Positions 22,201-34,887 are shown, counted from the stretch's first letter. The stretch is DNA of 64,000 nt from Galeopsis tetrahit (GCA_963675135.1 OY776130.1:23180001-23244000), one strand, 5' to 3'. Numbers and translations are program-made. The notes: generated by a model not told the origin, from the letters alone.

Positions 22201-23340
22201 TGACCTTGTTGGCTTATCAAGGTCCCTATACTCTGTTACAGACTCAGGTTGCAAGGGGACAACCTCTCTGAATTCTTCACCCTCTTCAGGAGGGTTGACT
22301 CCTTCTTCTGCTACCTTCTCAATCTCCTCAGAAGTGGCACCTCCACTTCTTGACTCACTTTCTGGGGAAGATTCATTCAGAATCTTCTTCATCCTCTTCA
22401 TCTTTGGCTGTGCTTTTGCAGGTTGAGCTTTCCTCTTTCTTGGAGAGGCTCTGGTGGCTGGTACAACAGTTACAGCTTTCTTGGAGGCTGCATCTTGCTT
22501 CCTCTTTTCTGTCTTGGAGGACAGCGTTCTGAACATCACCTTTTGAGCTGGAAAGGGTTTTGGCTTGGCTTGGAGGTGGGTATAATGAGCAAATCTTTCT
22601 AAGAGCAAGCTAGCTCTTGTGCAAAACTGGAGTCTCCCATCAACCACCACCTTGTGGTGCTTCACCTCCTTGAATTTGAACTTTTCATTCATCATTTTGT
22701 CCAAAATGAAATTTTTCCAGTTGAACTTGACTCTCTTCTCAGCAGAGTGAATCACAGCTGCCATCACTCTCAACTTAGGCATACTGATTTGTTCAACACT
22801 CCCAGAGTGGCTCAATAGACTTTTCACCACACAATCAAACAAGTGCCTATACATTGGTTTCAAGGTGTTCTTGATCTGAGCACTTGCAAGCTTTTTGGGT
22901 ACTAGCATCCATGGGTTGGAGAACTCCTGCTCATCTCCTTCCCTGTATACTTCTGGATTCTGGCCTTCAGATGGTAGCCCAAAGCTAGCATCAAGATCCT
23001 CTGCAGTGAAGATGATTGTGTGTTGGCTTTCTTCATCTTCATCTTCCTCAGCATAAGTTAATTTGGTGTACACATCACCCTTTTTTCCCTTCCATCTGAG
23101 ATGGGCAAAGAACTCTGCCATGAAAGGATTCAGGCAGGAATCAGGCTTGGTGATAAGAAATCTTTCAAGTCCTGCTTCCCTAAGCCAATGGAGTACTGGA
23201 TGAACTTCTGTGTCAGGGCTATCAAAAGCTACCAACTTTTCAAACCACAGAGAATTTGGGTTGTTGAGATAAGAGAAATCAATGTCCAAGGAGGAATCAT
23301 TGAAATCTACAAGTTCTTCTCTCTTGATTTTGGGAGCCAT
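19214..23340 (-). pseudogene. ORF3 (env-position ORF) of copia B, one frameshift and one stop
   Basis: The start is set at ATG 23340 (MAPKIKREELVDF) because it aligns with the ATG of copia A and has a good context. The N-terminal domain shows MAEFFAHLRWKGK, FGLPSEG and KLRVMAAVI. A Lys/Arg-rich and then Pro/Ser-rich middle follows. A frameshift near 21200-21240 moves the frame; the coiled-coil part then runs to a TAG at 19787-19789 just after GKDP, and the C-terminal domain (DKWVPISLNDAWEEAKR, ELKKRVWAQYGIAP) continues in the same frame to 19214. Function unknown; the protein lies after pol as the env-like gene does in SIRE-type elements, but no signal peptide or membrane segment is seen. Confidence 0.8.
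20325..20338 (-). other. Internal polypurine tract-like sequence in ORF3 of copia B
   Basis: On the minus strand AAAAAGGGGGAAAG lies in the codons for NAKKGERER, about 1.43 kb upstream of the 3' tract. It shares 13 bases with that tract and with the internal one of copia A. Confidence 0.5.
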
Positions 23341-24013
23341 GGATAATTTTGAGAGATAGAAAGATTTGGAGAAAAGTTGCAGGTTTTGAGAGGTTTTCAA
23401 AAACTTTGAGAATTTGGAATTATGAGTGCGTGAGGAAGGAAGTAAAAATCGAGAAGTTTATATATGTGGGGAATTTATTAACCGTTGGTTAATAGACAAT
23501 AACAGTGGGTAATAATAAAAACCAATTGGATAAAGTGGGGGTAGTGGGCATTAGGCGGTTTGATGAAGTTTTAATGCAAATCAATGGCCTTGATGATGGC
23601 TCAAGAATTCATGAAATCTTAATTAAGATTTTTCATTAAATGTTGATTTGCCATTTTGGTGGCAAAAATCTTTATAGCACACGCCATCCTAAAATGGCCT
23701 ACTCTTAGACCAAGAAACCTTTTAAATGTCTAATCAATGCTAAAAATAGCAATAATTATCCAATTTACTCGGACAACCATCCTGAGATGTGTTTTGATTT
23801 CTCTCTTGGTCAAAATGTCTGACCAACATGCCTGAGTGGGTCCCAATGTTGCTGACTGGGTCCCACTAGGACAAAGCTCCTGACCAACATTGTTGAACAC
23901 CATAAGGACAACTTTGCTGAGTTTCCCTTTTTGGCAGATTGCTTCAGTGAGGTTGGTCAACTTTGCTGAAGTTCATTTTAATGAACTTCCCCCTTCATTT
24001 GAGCTTTCTTCCT
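23341..24013 (-). other. Leader between pol and ORF3 of copia B
   Basis: About 670 bp without a supported ORF. On the minus strand TATATAAA occurs at 23464-23457, about 117-124 bp upstream of the ORF3 ATG, so it could be an internal TATA box driving ORF3. No matching TATA is obvious in copia A. Otherwise AT-rich. Confidence 0.45.
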
Positions 24014-27000
24014 TCATTTCTCCATCTTCCCTGGATCATGTAAGCCCAATTCAGCTGAAAGTTCCAAGAACCTTGCTTCAGCCAATGGTTTAGTCAAGAT
24101 ATCAGCTTTTTGCTTATCAGTGTGAATTTTGACAAGCTTGATATCTTTCTTTTCCACATGATCCCTTATAAAATGATGCTTGATATCAACATTTTTGCAT
24201 CTAGTGTGGAGCACTGGATTCTGTGAGATGGCAATTGCACTATTGTTGTCACATAATATTGGCACTTCATTTGAGATGACTTTGTAATCTCTAAGTTGCT
24301 GCCTGAGCCAAAGTATCTGAGCACAGCAACTTCCAGCTGCTACATATTCTGCTTCAGTTGTTGATGTGGCAACAGTATTTTGCTTCTTGGAGAACCATGA
24401 GATAAGCTTGCTGCCCAAGAATTGACATGTTCCAGAAGTGTACTTTCTGTCAATTCTACATCCTCCATAGTCTGCATCTGAATATCCAGTTAGCTCAATG
24501 TTGTCATTAGCTGGATACCGTAATCCAAGATTCTCAGATCCCTTGAGATATCTTAGGATTCTCTTGGCAGCATCAAGGTGGCTCTTCTTTGGATTTGCTT
24601 GAAATCTTGCACACACTCCAACTGCAAATGTGATGTCAGGCCTGCTTGCAGTGAGATATAGCAAGGATCCTATGATTCCCCTGTAGTTAGTGGAGTTTGT
24701 TGATTCTCCACTTTCATCAGGATCCATCTTCCAGTTAGTATTCATAGGAATTCTGACTGGCTTGCTTGTAGCACATCCAAATTTCTTAATCATGTCCCTT
24801 GTATACTTGGCCTGATTGATGAATATTCCTTTATTAAATTGAGTGACTTGAAGTCTTAAGAAGAAATTCATCAATCCCATCATGGACATCTCAAATTTGC
24901 TCTGCCTGAGTTTGGAGAACTTCTCACACAGCTTCTCATTTGGAGATCCAAATATAATGTCATCCACATAGATTTGGACTAACAAAATATCATCTCCTTC
25001 ACAGATTCTAAACAAAGTTCTGTCAACAGTGCCTTTGACAAAACCATGATCTAGAAGAAACTGTGATAAGGTGTCATACCAAACTCTTGGAGCTTGTTTT
25101 AAGCCATAGAGGGCTTTCTTCAATCTGTATACCTTGTCTCCTTCTTCAAAGCCTGGGGGCTGTTCAACATATACTTCTTCTTTGAGCACCCCATTGAGAA
25201 ATGCACTCTTCACATCCATTTGATACACTTTGAGCCTCATGTGAGCTGCATATGCTAAGAAGAGTCTGATTGCCTCAAGTCTGGCCACTGGAGCAAAAGT
25301 CTCATCATAATCAATCCCTTCAGATTGACAATATCCTTTGGCCACCAGTCTTGCTTTGTTCCTCACAATGATGTCATTTTCATTCTTCTTATTTTTGAAC
25401 ACCCATTTAGTTCCAATGACATCTTGATGAGTTGGCCTATCCACCAGCTCCCATACTTCATTTCTGGTGAACTGGTTCAGCTCTTCTTGCATGGCTATGA
25501 TCCAGTTGGTGTCTTGTAGTGCTTCCTCAATATCTCCTGGTTCCTGTTCTGGTTTTGAACTGGGATTGGGTCAGTCAGTTCAATATCACCTTTAGGGAGA
25601 TTGACTTCTGGTTGATTGCCATCAGGTAGGTTGTCCAGTTTTTGATTGTCATGTAGTTCAGGCTGGGCAACATCTACAAACACTGTCTCCTTGCTTTGAA
25701 GCCTTATTCTGGTTGTTCTTTGTGTTATCTCATCAATATTTAGGTTTCTATCCCTGAACTCATTAATAGATTCATCAAACACAACATGAGGTGTTTCTTC
25801 CACAATAAGGGTTTTGCAATTGTAGACTCTGTAAGCTTTGCTGATTTGTGAATATCCAACAAATATTCCTTCATCAGCTTTGCTGTCAAAAGCTTTCAAT
25901 TGCTCCTTCCCATTATTATGAATGAAACACTTACAACCAAATATGTGAAAGTAAGCAACAGTGGGCAATCTACCTTTCCATAATTGATATGGAGTTTTAC
26001 CTTATCCTTTGGTGATTAAGGACCTATTTTGAGTGTGGCATGTAGTGCTAATGGCTTCAGCCCAGAACCTTTTAGGCAGTTTTGATTCAGCAATCAATGT
26101 TCTTGCTGCTTCTTTCAAGGTTCTGTTTCTTCTTTCAGCAACCCCATTTTGTTGAGGTGTTCTTGCTGCTGAAGTCTCATGAATGATGCCATTCTTGCTG
26201 CAGTACCCATTGATGTATGAGTTTATGAATTCAGTGCCTTTGTCTGATCTGATCTTGACAATACTTAGGCTCTTTTCATTGCTCAATCTCATCATCAATT
26301 CAGGTAGCTTGACTTGGGTCTCCTTTTTGTTCAGCAAGAATACTACCCAAGTGTACCTGGAGAAATCATCAACAACAACTAATGCATATTTTCTTCCATT
26401 TATACTTACTGGGATTATTGGACCAAATAAATCCATATGCAGTAGTTGAAGAACTCTCCCAGTTGAGATGACAAGCTTTCCTTTGAATGAAGCTTTGATC
26501 TGCTTTCCTTCCTGACATGGCTGGCATACATGTTCTTTGGTGAACACTTGATTAGGCAACCCTTTAACTAGAGAGTCTCTTGCAATTTTGTTGATGGTTT
26601 TGAAGTTCAGATGGTTTAGTCTTTTGTGCCACAGCCAGCTTTGCTGACTTGTGCTTTTGGCAACAAGACAAACTGCTTCAGGGGTTTTGCTCCAATCTGC
26701 AAAATAGACATTTCCATTTCTCACCCCTGTTAGTAGCACCTGTTGTGTTGAATTATTTTTGATAATACATTCATTTGGTGCAAATTCAACACAATATCCT
26801 TTATCACAAATTTGACTTATAGACAACAAGTTATATTTCAGGCCTTGGACATATGAGACATCAGTAATTTTGACACTACCAATGTTTAATATACCATAGC
26901 CTTTTGTGATCCCTTGAGAGCTGTCTCCAAAGGTTACTGAAGGACAATCTTTTTCTATGAAATCTGAGAGAAGCTCTTTGTTCCCAGTCATGTGTCTTGA

Positions 27001-27069
27001 ACATCCACTGTCCAAGTACCATGCTATTTTCTTGTTGATGCTTCTCCTCTTCTTGTGGTCCTTGCAACC
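24014..27069 (-). pseudogene. pol: Copia pol of element B (GAG-pre-integrase, integrase, RT, RNase H), 5' truncated
   Basis: The protein starts inside the protease/linker region (WYLDSGCSRHMTG), then the GAG-pre-integrase zinc site (HKRLNHLNF, CQPCQEGK). The integrase has HMDLFGP, RSDKGTEF and QQNGVAERRNRT as D,D-35-E. RT has NKARLVAKGYCQ, VYQMDVKSAFLNG and YVDDIIFGS. RNase H has SDADYGGCRIDRKYTSG and TSTTEAEYVAAG. A TAA lies at 26002-26004, and a frameshift near 25495-25545 separates integrase from RT. This order (integrase before RT) defines Ty1/copia. The element cannot make an intact pol. Confidence 0.92.
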
Positions 27070-27313
27070 CTGCAAATTTTGGGGAAATTGCAAAAATGAC
27101 CCCATTTTCTTGCGTTTTGGCCCTTGGGTATTTTGTCTATAAATAGAACCTCTCTTCTTCATAAATCAGTTTCGAAACTTCTTATTTCAGAATTTCTTCC
27201 CGAGCAAATCTTCGAGTATTCCGGCGACTTTGTGCATTTTCGATCGGTGTGAAAGGTAAATAAACTTTATTTTCTTCTTAAAACTCTTGTTTTCCCCAAT
27301 TTCTATAGAAAAA

Positions 27314-27687
27314 ATGGAGGTTGGTGGTTCCTCCGGCGGTTGCTCGCCACCGTTTGGGGAAGAGGTTGGACATTCCGGCGATGGTCCTCGCCGGGATCTA
27401 GGAAAAAGGTGGTGACGTCTGACTCCGAAACCATTTCGACCAACCCTATTAGAATAGGGATCCGAAATCTTCCGGGCGATAGTTTGGAGGAAGCCTTGAA
27501 CGTGGCGGGAGTCGTGGTCAAAAATGAGACCGACGAATCTGAACGAGATGATGCGGGTAACGATGTCGAAGATGATGTAGAGGGAACAGATTCGGATCTG
27601 GGCGACCAGGATTTGGATGTGGAGATAGGCGAACAGATAGACCCGGCAAGAGTGGAGACTGTTCCATTATTTACAAAAATATTGTAG
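27314..27687 (+). pseudogene. Spacer ORF, copy 3, frameshifted
   Basis: From ATG 27314 the frame is as in copy 1, but one G is missing from the ggaaaaaggg run near 27408, and a TGA follows at 27413-27415 after 33 codons. The remainder is open in another frame to the TAG at 27685-27687 formed by the solo LTR. Confidence 0.8.
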
Positions 27688-28967
27688 ATCCCTAGTTGAG
27701 TTAGATAATATTGAGTAAGCTAGGAAAACGTCTAGAGGGGGTGAATAGACTTCTCAAAATCTTTCAATATATCAGAATACACTATGCGGAATTATTAGAT
27801 TAACAATGAGCCCAACCAAGTTTATACTCAACTAATATTCGCGAACTTCTGTATGAACACTCTAGTAGTCTTGTTCTTATATGCAATTCAATGAATTAAG
27901 CAGTTAATCAATCAAACACAAATAAAACAGTAAAGTAAATCAAACAAGAGATTTAAAGTGGTTCGACAACTTGTCTACATCCACTCTCACAAACCCAGTT
28001 GTGAAATTCTTATTACTCTCTTCCAATCGAGTAGTGTGTTCTTGTGATTTTAAGTCCCAAGAAATAAGACTTAGATCTTCTCGAAAACACTACCAAGTGC
28101 CTCTTCAATCTAACTAGCTATTTTACAAGTAACTAGCAACTTGAAACAAAACAATAAAACTTCTCTATATTCAGTAGTAGCCTTCTTGAATTCGTCACTT
28201 GTCATCTGGCTTCACTTTCTGAATTTCCAACTTTGAGAGTTTCTTCTCTTTGAATACTTCGTAAATTTGCTTCACTTGAATGTAGAATATCAGTGTGTCA
28301 GTAGTCTTTAATCGTTGAATACCATAGGGTATTTATAGACTTCCAATTTCAAGAACATTCTCTTATAACCGACTTTTCTTTAAAACTGACTTCTAACTTC
28401 TTCTTCTTATCCATCCACGCGTTTATGCAGTTAATTAGTTATTTCCATAACTAACTCTTTAATCTTTATCTTCAATACGCGTTTCTGACTTAACAAATTT
28501 CTTCTTTGTCGCGCACTAGTCTTGTCTCTATACTTAGACAAAATTCAGACTTCTTCCTTACTCGTCTTGTTTTGCGCAGGTCTTCAATAGTAGACTTCAA
28601 TATAGAACTAATCTAGTCCTATCATCTAATCCTAACAAGACTATTACATTACATTAAGCTTTATAAAACAGCTTAGTCACCTTAAGATCTATACAATGAA
28701 TACATACACGAAAATATGAGCTTCTATACAACTTCAATATAGCTCAGTATAAATCCTAACATACAAAGCACTTATAAATCGTACTTGTCTTTCAAACACT
28801 TATCTTTTAAACTTTACTTGTGAACTCTACTGATCTGCTCAAGATGACTTCATAACTAGACTAGATCAGTCAACTCTTGGAAAATATTCAAGTCTTCTTT
28901 TTGGCTTATCAAAACTCATCTTATCTTTTCATCATTTAGGACTTGCCTCAGGATTCATATCCCAACA
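27683..28967 (-). repeat. Solo copia LTR in S3 (1,285 bp)
   Basis: Flanked by AATAT at 27678-27682 and 28968-28972, as in the other units. TGTAGATCCC to CCCAACA on the plus strand; a minus-strand TATA box is present (tatttata around 28330). Full length compared with S1. Confidence 0.9.
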
Positions 28968-29845
28968 AATATTATTGTTAAAAATGGGTCACAAGTCCTG
29001 GTCATGAAGCTAGAGTGATACGCATGCCCTTCCGTTCCATTACGGGGCACATGGTACGTGGGGTAACCCAAACTACATGAATCATGGAGGTGCGGGGTAG
29101 GTTGTGAACATGTCGTCTTATAAAAATTAATGAATGGAGTATTATATAGTAAAACCTTCTTCTATGCTTTTCTCTCTGTTCTACGTGCTTTTGAATGGAT
29201 GATCTGGATGTGGACTTCGTAAGCAACTAAAAAATCATGTATTATTATCGGGGTTATTACGTGTATTAAAAGATTAAACGGATGATTTAGTGATGAACAA
29301 ATGAAGAACAATATGAAGATGTAGTATGGCTTCTTGGAGAAGCTTGGGAGCTTTTGAGAGCTCTTTGTATTGTATTGCCTCGGTCTTTGTGCAATAATAT
29401 TAACTTGTGTTTTGTCACATCCCTTGTCACATCCCGATTTTAGGGGCCTAGATGAAAATACTATACGATGCATATTTTTTTATAAAAATTGGCAGCGGAA
29501 TTTATTTTGGTAAATGAATACTCAATCACTTTTAAGAAATTCATATTAAAATGTAACTTCAACGAATGAGTACCAAAACTTGTTAAAAAAAAAGGGATGT
29601 GAACATTTTTAAAATGAAAATAGTTTAAATTTTGAATGCAAATAATTAAATAAGATAGCATGAAGGCATTCTTTAATGACATGAAACACATCCACCGTCC
29701 CTCCACCGCAACTCCGTCAATCTGTAAAGTGTGAAAAAGATTGGGGTGAGCAAAACAACTAGCTCAGTGGGATTAACTTTGTCACCGTTAAATATAACAT
29801 ATGAATAACATCATAACTCACAAACATGCATACAATTTCATAAGC

Positions 29846-30010
29846 TTGTTGGCAAAGCCAACCATAATAACATGGGCTTGTTGGATGAACCAACCATAAG
29901 TTTGTTGGATAAACCAACCATAATATCATAGGCTTGTTGGATAAACCAACCATAAGTTTGCTGGATAAACCAACCATAATAACATAGGCTTGTTGGATAA
30001 ACCAACCATA
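29846..30010. repeat. Tandem short repeats with hairpin-forming monomers
   Basis: Six monomers of about 24-32 bp with the core GTTGGataaaCCAAC or close variants, each a small inverted repeat (five-base arms). Spacing alternates between a short and a long form. The array lies within the large solo LTR. Confidence 0.75.
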
Positions 30011-30484
30011 AGATGTAAGATGCAGCAAGAAATAAAATCACTCATACGAAATACTTAAAAATGACAAAGTAGTCAATCAAGAAAATCCCACCTTAGTAAC
30101 TTGAGTAATCTCGTAAGTACGTAACTTGAATTAATGCCAGAGTTTCTCATCACCTATAATAATAAATATTATCGTAGAATTATTATTAACACATTAATGA
30201 GTTGTAGAGGTATTTACTAATAAAACTAACATAAAAGATCTTAAACTATTGTTTTGATAATTAATCGATTAATACTAATAAATATATACATCATAACTAA
30301 ACAATGAAAATAGTAATGAGTGTCTATGTAATTTAAAATTATCACAATTAATAAGTTAATGGATTATAAATAAATTATTATTAATTTAATAATATATGCC
30401 TTACCATCATTACTGGAGTTAAAGAAAAATAACCGTATTCGAATTTTATGATTACATCTCATTTCTAGCAACTAACTAACTAAC

Positions 30485-30485
<1 letters not shown>

Positions 30486-30515
<30 letters not shown>
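30486..30515. repeat. ATA trinucleotide microsatellite
   Basis: About ten uninterrupted ATA/TAA repeats within the large solo LTR. Confidence 0.9.
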
Positions 30516-30516
<1 letters not shown>

Positions 30517-31021
30517 TTTGAAAAGGGGCTTAGAAATTAAAGGCATGCATGAGGAACGTGAAACTTTAATTAACTCGGCCCATCCATCGGTCGGAAAATT
30601 TATAAAAACTAAACATTGGCCTAGAGATTTAATTACGGTGCTAATCATATATTTCTATGTATTGAATACTATATATGTAGCTGTCTGTAACGAAACTTAG
30701 AAATGGAAGATGGAAATTCCAAGAACAAAGAAATTAAAAAATAAGAATAAGAACAACCAGGAATTAAACTTTACAATGATCCAAATGAAGTTATTTTCTG
30801 TATATCTCTAGAGAAAACTACCGTATGATATAATATGAGAGGAGATATAAAATTAGTTGAGAATTATACGGGAAGTTGAGAATAATCTGGGATTATCTGA
30901 ATTGACGTAGAAAATTAGTCTTTCAATTTAAATTCTAATTTGCCAACCGACGAATAGAGATACTTAAGGGATGTGATTATAATAAGTGGGCTTGTTCTTT
31001 TTCAAAACAATATCTTAAAAC

Positions 31022-31026
<5 letters not shown>

Positions 31027-31061
<35 letters not shown>
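31027..31061. repeat. TA dinucleotide microsatellite
   Basis: About 17 TA repeats within the large solo LTR; a second, shorter run lies near 31160-31180. Confidence 0.9.
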
Positions 31062-31065
<4 letters not shown>

Positions 31066-33237
31066 CAATCCAAAATATTTAATACAAAAAAAATATATTA
31101 AAGTATAATTACGTATACTAATTAACAAATAGTGATATCCATATTATATATAAATCTAATATATATATATATATATATACCATAATTAAATTATGCAGAA
31201 TAATATTAGCAATGGATTTGAAAATATAAAATAGTCAGTCCTCAACTAATGAAATCTAAAATTACGGATTTTCCTTGTATTTCTAATTGGTGTTTTTCTA
31301 ATTAGACCATTTGAACTAATAAATTTAAGATTCATAAAAATTAATATCAAACTAAAAGATTATACCCTCAACTATTTAATTAATTCACTTATGTGAACAG
31401 ACATTCCTATATAAATACATAGGTACTAAATTGATTAGTCGTGAATACTAGGTTAGCAATAAAAGATAAATAATTTAGCATAATATATGTCTAGGTTATC
31501 TGCGGTTTTGAATGTAGAAATAAGGATATGAGAAAGTATAGCATTATCCCTAATTTAATGAATAAAAATGGAAAAACCATAAGAATCGAATATTAAGAAG
31601 GGAGAAATAGATACCTATAAAAAGAGAGCAGAGATTAGATGTGAGCGTCTTCCAAATCAGGGTGATTCAGTAGTTTAAAATCTAAGTTTTTCAAATATAA
31701 TTAAATATTTAGGGTGAGGAGTTTTTGCAGAATATGAATTCTTTTTCTGTGGAAATTACCAAGTAAATGTAAGAATTTTGGATAATTGACTCGGTTGAGA
31801 AAATTGTGGGATGACCAGTAAATATAAGAATTTTGGATAATTGACTCGGTTGGGAAAATTATGGGATAAAAAGAGAGGAGAATTAAAATATAATGAGTTG
31901 AGAACAATGAGCGTTGAAAAAGACTCCAAGTTTGAATTCAACTGATCGAGAAACGTGGGATTAAGTTTTTAAATTCTAAGTTCTAACCTATTGATCCAGG
32001 TTAATTCTATCTTAATTAATAATAATAATATGATCGCATATTTCTACCATAGGTATATCTAATCAAATCTAACTTCACCTATATATGTGCACAAATATAT
32101 ATATATATAGTTATATATATTCTAATTAAATCAATAATATATTATATCCAACAATATCTATAAACATTTATTTTTCATAATTTATTTATATAGAAAATAA
32201 AAATAAACAATTAATAACTTATGTACTTTTAATAATTTATGAAAATCGAAAATTTGCGGGTGTTACATGTTTACATTGTGCCTCTTGGGGCTTATATACT
32301 AGGTTTTTTGCAGCCAAGCCTTTACACGTGGCAGGCTCTAAATGGCTATAAGATCCCATCAGATAAAGGTGATGGGAGTTCGCATTAAATACGTCTTGGA
32401 GGTTGTTCCGGTGTTAAACCGCCTCTTTGGTGGTCGTCCTCACCTTCTACGAGGAGCTGGGCCATGGTGGTCATCGGAGACCTGGTCGTCTGGGTTTCAC
32501 CACGAAAGTTGGTCGTGCTCAACCAATCTCGAACAGGTTTGAGACTTGTCTTTTCTAAATAACTCATCATGTGCTCGTCGATAACCCTAGAGCGAGCACA
32601 CATTTACATTTTCTTATAACAATGTTGACTATTCGTCGCCACGCAAGCTGATGACTAGAATTGACTTTGTCAAAGATTGACTCCTTTGACCTGGTGTAAC
32701 ATTTGCCACCTGGTCGCCTTTCTTCGTGTTCGTGTTAGGAAGGCGGGCAGTGTGATTGTCTTCTTGGAAGACGGACTTGACTTCGAAATTTAAATCATTC
32801 GGGAATCTTGATAATGAGATTTGTCGGCGGTCTCCTCGTTTCCCACAATGAGCACGCTTTCCCAAGCATTTTGATGACGTCGGATGTGACCGGTGTCAGG
32901 CGCGTGGACGGCGCCAAAAATTTGAATTTGGCGCGTGCGAGGACTCAAAGGTTGCGCGTGGCAACCAATCGACGCCTCGATTTTGTGGACGACCCCCAAA
33001 TTTTGGGGAAATTGCAAAAATGACCCCATTTTCTTGCGTTTTGACCCTTGGGTATTTTGCCTATAAATAGAACCTCTCTTCTTCATAAATCGGTTTCGAA
33101 ACTTCTTATTTCAAAATTTCTTCCCGAGAAAATCTTCGAGTATTCCGGCGACTTTGTGCGTTTTCGATCGGTGTGAAAGGTAAATAAACTTTATTTTCTT
33201 CTTAAAATTCTTGTTTTCCCCAATTTCTATAGAAAAA

Positions 33238-33495
33238 ATGGAGGTTGGTGGTTCCTCCGGCGGTGGCTCGCCACCGTTTGGGGAAGAGGTTGGACATTCC
33301 GGCGATGGTCCTCGCCGGGATCTAGGAAAAAGGGTGGTGACGTCTGACTCCGAAACCATTTCGGGCAACGATGCCGAAGATGATCTGGAGGGAACAAATT
33401 CGGATCTGGGCGACCAGGATTTGGATGTGGAGATGGGCGAACAGATAGACCCGGCAAGAGTGGAGACTGTTCCATTATTTACAAAAATATTGTAG
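33238..33495 (+). pseudogene. Spacer ORF, copy 4, with a 39-codon in-frame deletion
   Basis: The frame is open for 85 codons and ends in the TAG of the solo LTR. Relative to copy 1 it lacks 117 bp: SETIS is followed directly by GNDAEDD. The deletion keeps the frame and the acidic tail. It could still be read, but it lacks the middle third. Confidence 0.7.
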
Positions 33496-34775
33496 ATCCC
33501 TAGTTGAGTTAGATAATATTGAGTAAGCTAGGAAATCGTCTAGAGGGGGTGAATAGACTTCTCAAAATCTTTCAATATAACAGAATACACTATGCGGAAT
33601 TATCAGATTAACAATGAGCCCAACTAAGTTTATACTCAACTAATATTCGCGAACTTCTGTATGAACACTCTAGTAGTCTTGTTCTTATATGCAATTCAAT
33701 GAATTAAGCAGTTAATCAATAAAACACAAATAAAACAGTAAAGTAAATCAAACAAGAGATTTAAAGTGGTTCGACAACTTGTTTACATCCACTCTCACAA
33801 ACCCAGTTGTGAAATTCTTATTACTCTCTTCCAATCGAGTAGTGTGTTCTTGTGATTTTAAGTCCCAAGAAATAAGACTTAGATCTTCTCGAAAACACTA
33901 CCAAGTGCCTCTTCAATCTAACTAGCTATTTTACAAGTAACTAGCAACTTGAAACAAAACAATAAAACTTCTCTATATTCAGTAGTAGCCTTCTTGAATT
34001 CGTCACTTGTCTTCTGGCTTCACTTTCTGAATTTCCAACTCTGAGAGTTTCTTCTCTTTGAATACTTCGTAAATTTGCTTCACTTGAATGTAGAATATCA
34101 GTGTGTCAGTAGTCTTTAATCGTTGAATACCATAGGGTATTTATAGACTTCCAATTTCAAGAACATTCTCTTATAACCGACTTTTCTTTAAAACTGACTT
34201 CTAACTTCTTCTTCTTATCCATCCACGCGTTTATGCAGTTAATTAGTTATTTCCATAACTAACTCTTTAATCTTTATCTTCAATACGCGTTTCTGACTTA
34301 ACAAATTTCTTCTTTGTCGCGCACTTGTCTTGTCTCTATACTTAGACAAAATTCAGACTTCTTCCTTACTCGTCTTGTCTTGCGCAGGTCTTCAATAGTA
34401 GACTTCAATATAGAACTAATCTAGTCCTATCATCTAATCCTAACAAGACTATTACATTACATTAAGCTTTATAAAACAGCTTAGTCACCTTAAGATCTAT
34501 ACAATGAATACATACACGAAAATATGAGCTTCTATACAACTTCAATATAGCTCAGTATAAATCCTAACATACAAAGCACTTATAAATCGTACTTGTCTTT
34601 CAAACACTTATCTTTTAAACTTTACTTGTGAACTCTACTGATCTGCTCAAGATGACTTCATAACTAGACTAGATCAGTCAACTCTTGGAAAATATTCAAG
34701 TCTTCTTTTTGGCTAATCAAAACTCATCTTATCTTTTCATCATTTAGGACTTGCCTCAGGATTCATATCCCAACA
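33491..34775 (-). repeat. Solo copia LTR in S4 (1,285 bp)
   Basis: Flanked by AATAT at 33486-33490 and 34776-34780. Same ends and length as in S3, S5 and S6. Confidence 0.9.
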
Positions 34776-34887
34776 AATATTATTGTTAAAAATGGGTCAC
34801 AAGTCCTGGTCATGAAGCTAGAGTGATACGCATGCCCTTCCGTTCCATTACGGGGCACATGGTACGTGGGGTAACCCAAACTACATG

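Larger units (their letters stand above)
17279..27069 (-). mobile_element. Ty1/copia element B, minus strand, 5' part deleted
   Basis: Read on the minus strand: pol (from 27069), leader, ORF3, purine tract and 3' LTR (18894 to 17279). Gag and the 5' LTR are absent. At 27069-27072 pol sequence joins array spacer DNA in the middle of its promoter region. It is the same family as copia A: LTR ends, tract and ORF3 agree. A deletion fused the element to a neighbouring array unit. Confidence 0.9.
27070..29176 (+). repeat. Array spacer S3 (left end lost in the copia B fusion)
   Basis: The spacer begins in the middle of its promoter region (caaattttggggaaat), with the first 300 or so bases missing. 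TATA box (27138-27146), leader, broken ORF, solo LTR and 3' tail (28973-29176) are present. Confidence 0.85.
29413..32267 (-). mobile_element. Large solo LTR, chromovirus-like (2,855 bp)
   Basis: Ends are TGTCACATCCC and GGGTGTTACA on the plus strand, flanked by TGTTT at 29408-29412 and 32268-32272. There is no coding region, primer site or purine tract inside. TGTAACACCC-type ends and the cactgag...gctcacccc block (minus strand, around 29730-29770) recall plant chromovirus (Tekay/Del) LTRs; the same block is in the repeat at 58009. The interior is very AT-rich with simple repeats. It could instead be a non-autonomous element with LTR-like ends. Confidence 0.75.
29177..32701 (-). repeat. Gypsy-family LTR G3, split by a solo LTR
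   Basis: The two parts 29177-29412 and 32273-32701 join into one array LTR once the insertion at 29413-32267 and one copy of its TGTTT duplication are set aside. CTCTC precedes it (29172-29176), as at the other array LTRs. Confidence 0.88.

Noticed and set aside
19842..23346. Plus-strand frames opposite ORF3 of copia B
   Set aside because: Shadows of the long minus-strand gene, without motifs of their own.
29846..30010. Regularly spaced short repeats that resemble a CRISPR array
   Set aside because: The spacers are part of the repeat and not unique, the genome is a plant's, and no cas genes are present. It is a small tandem repeat inside an LTR.
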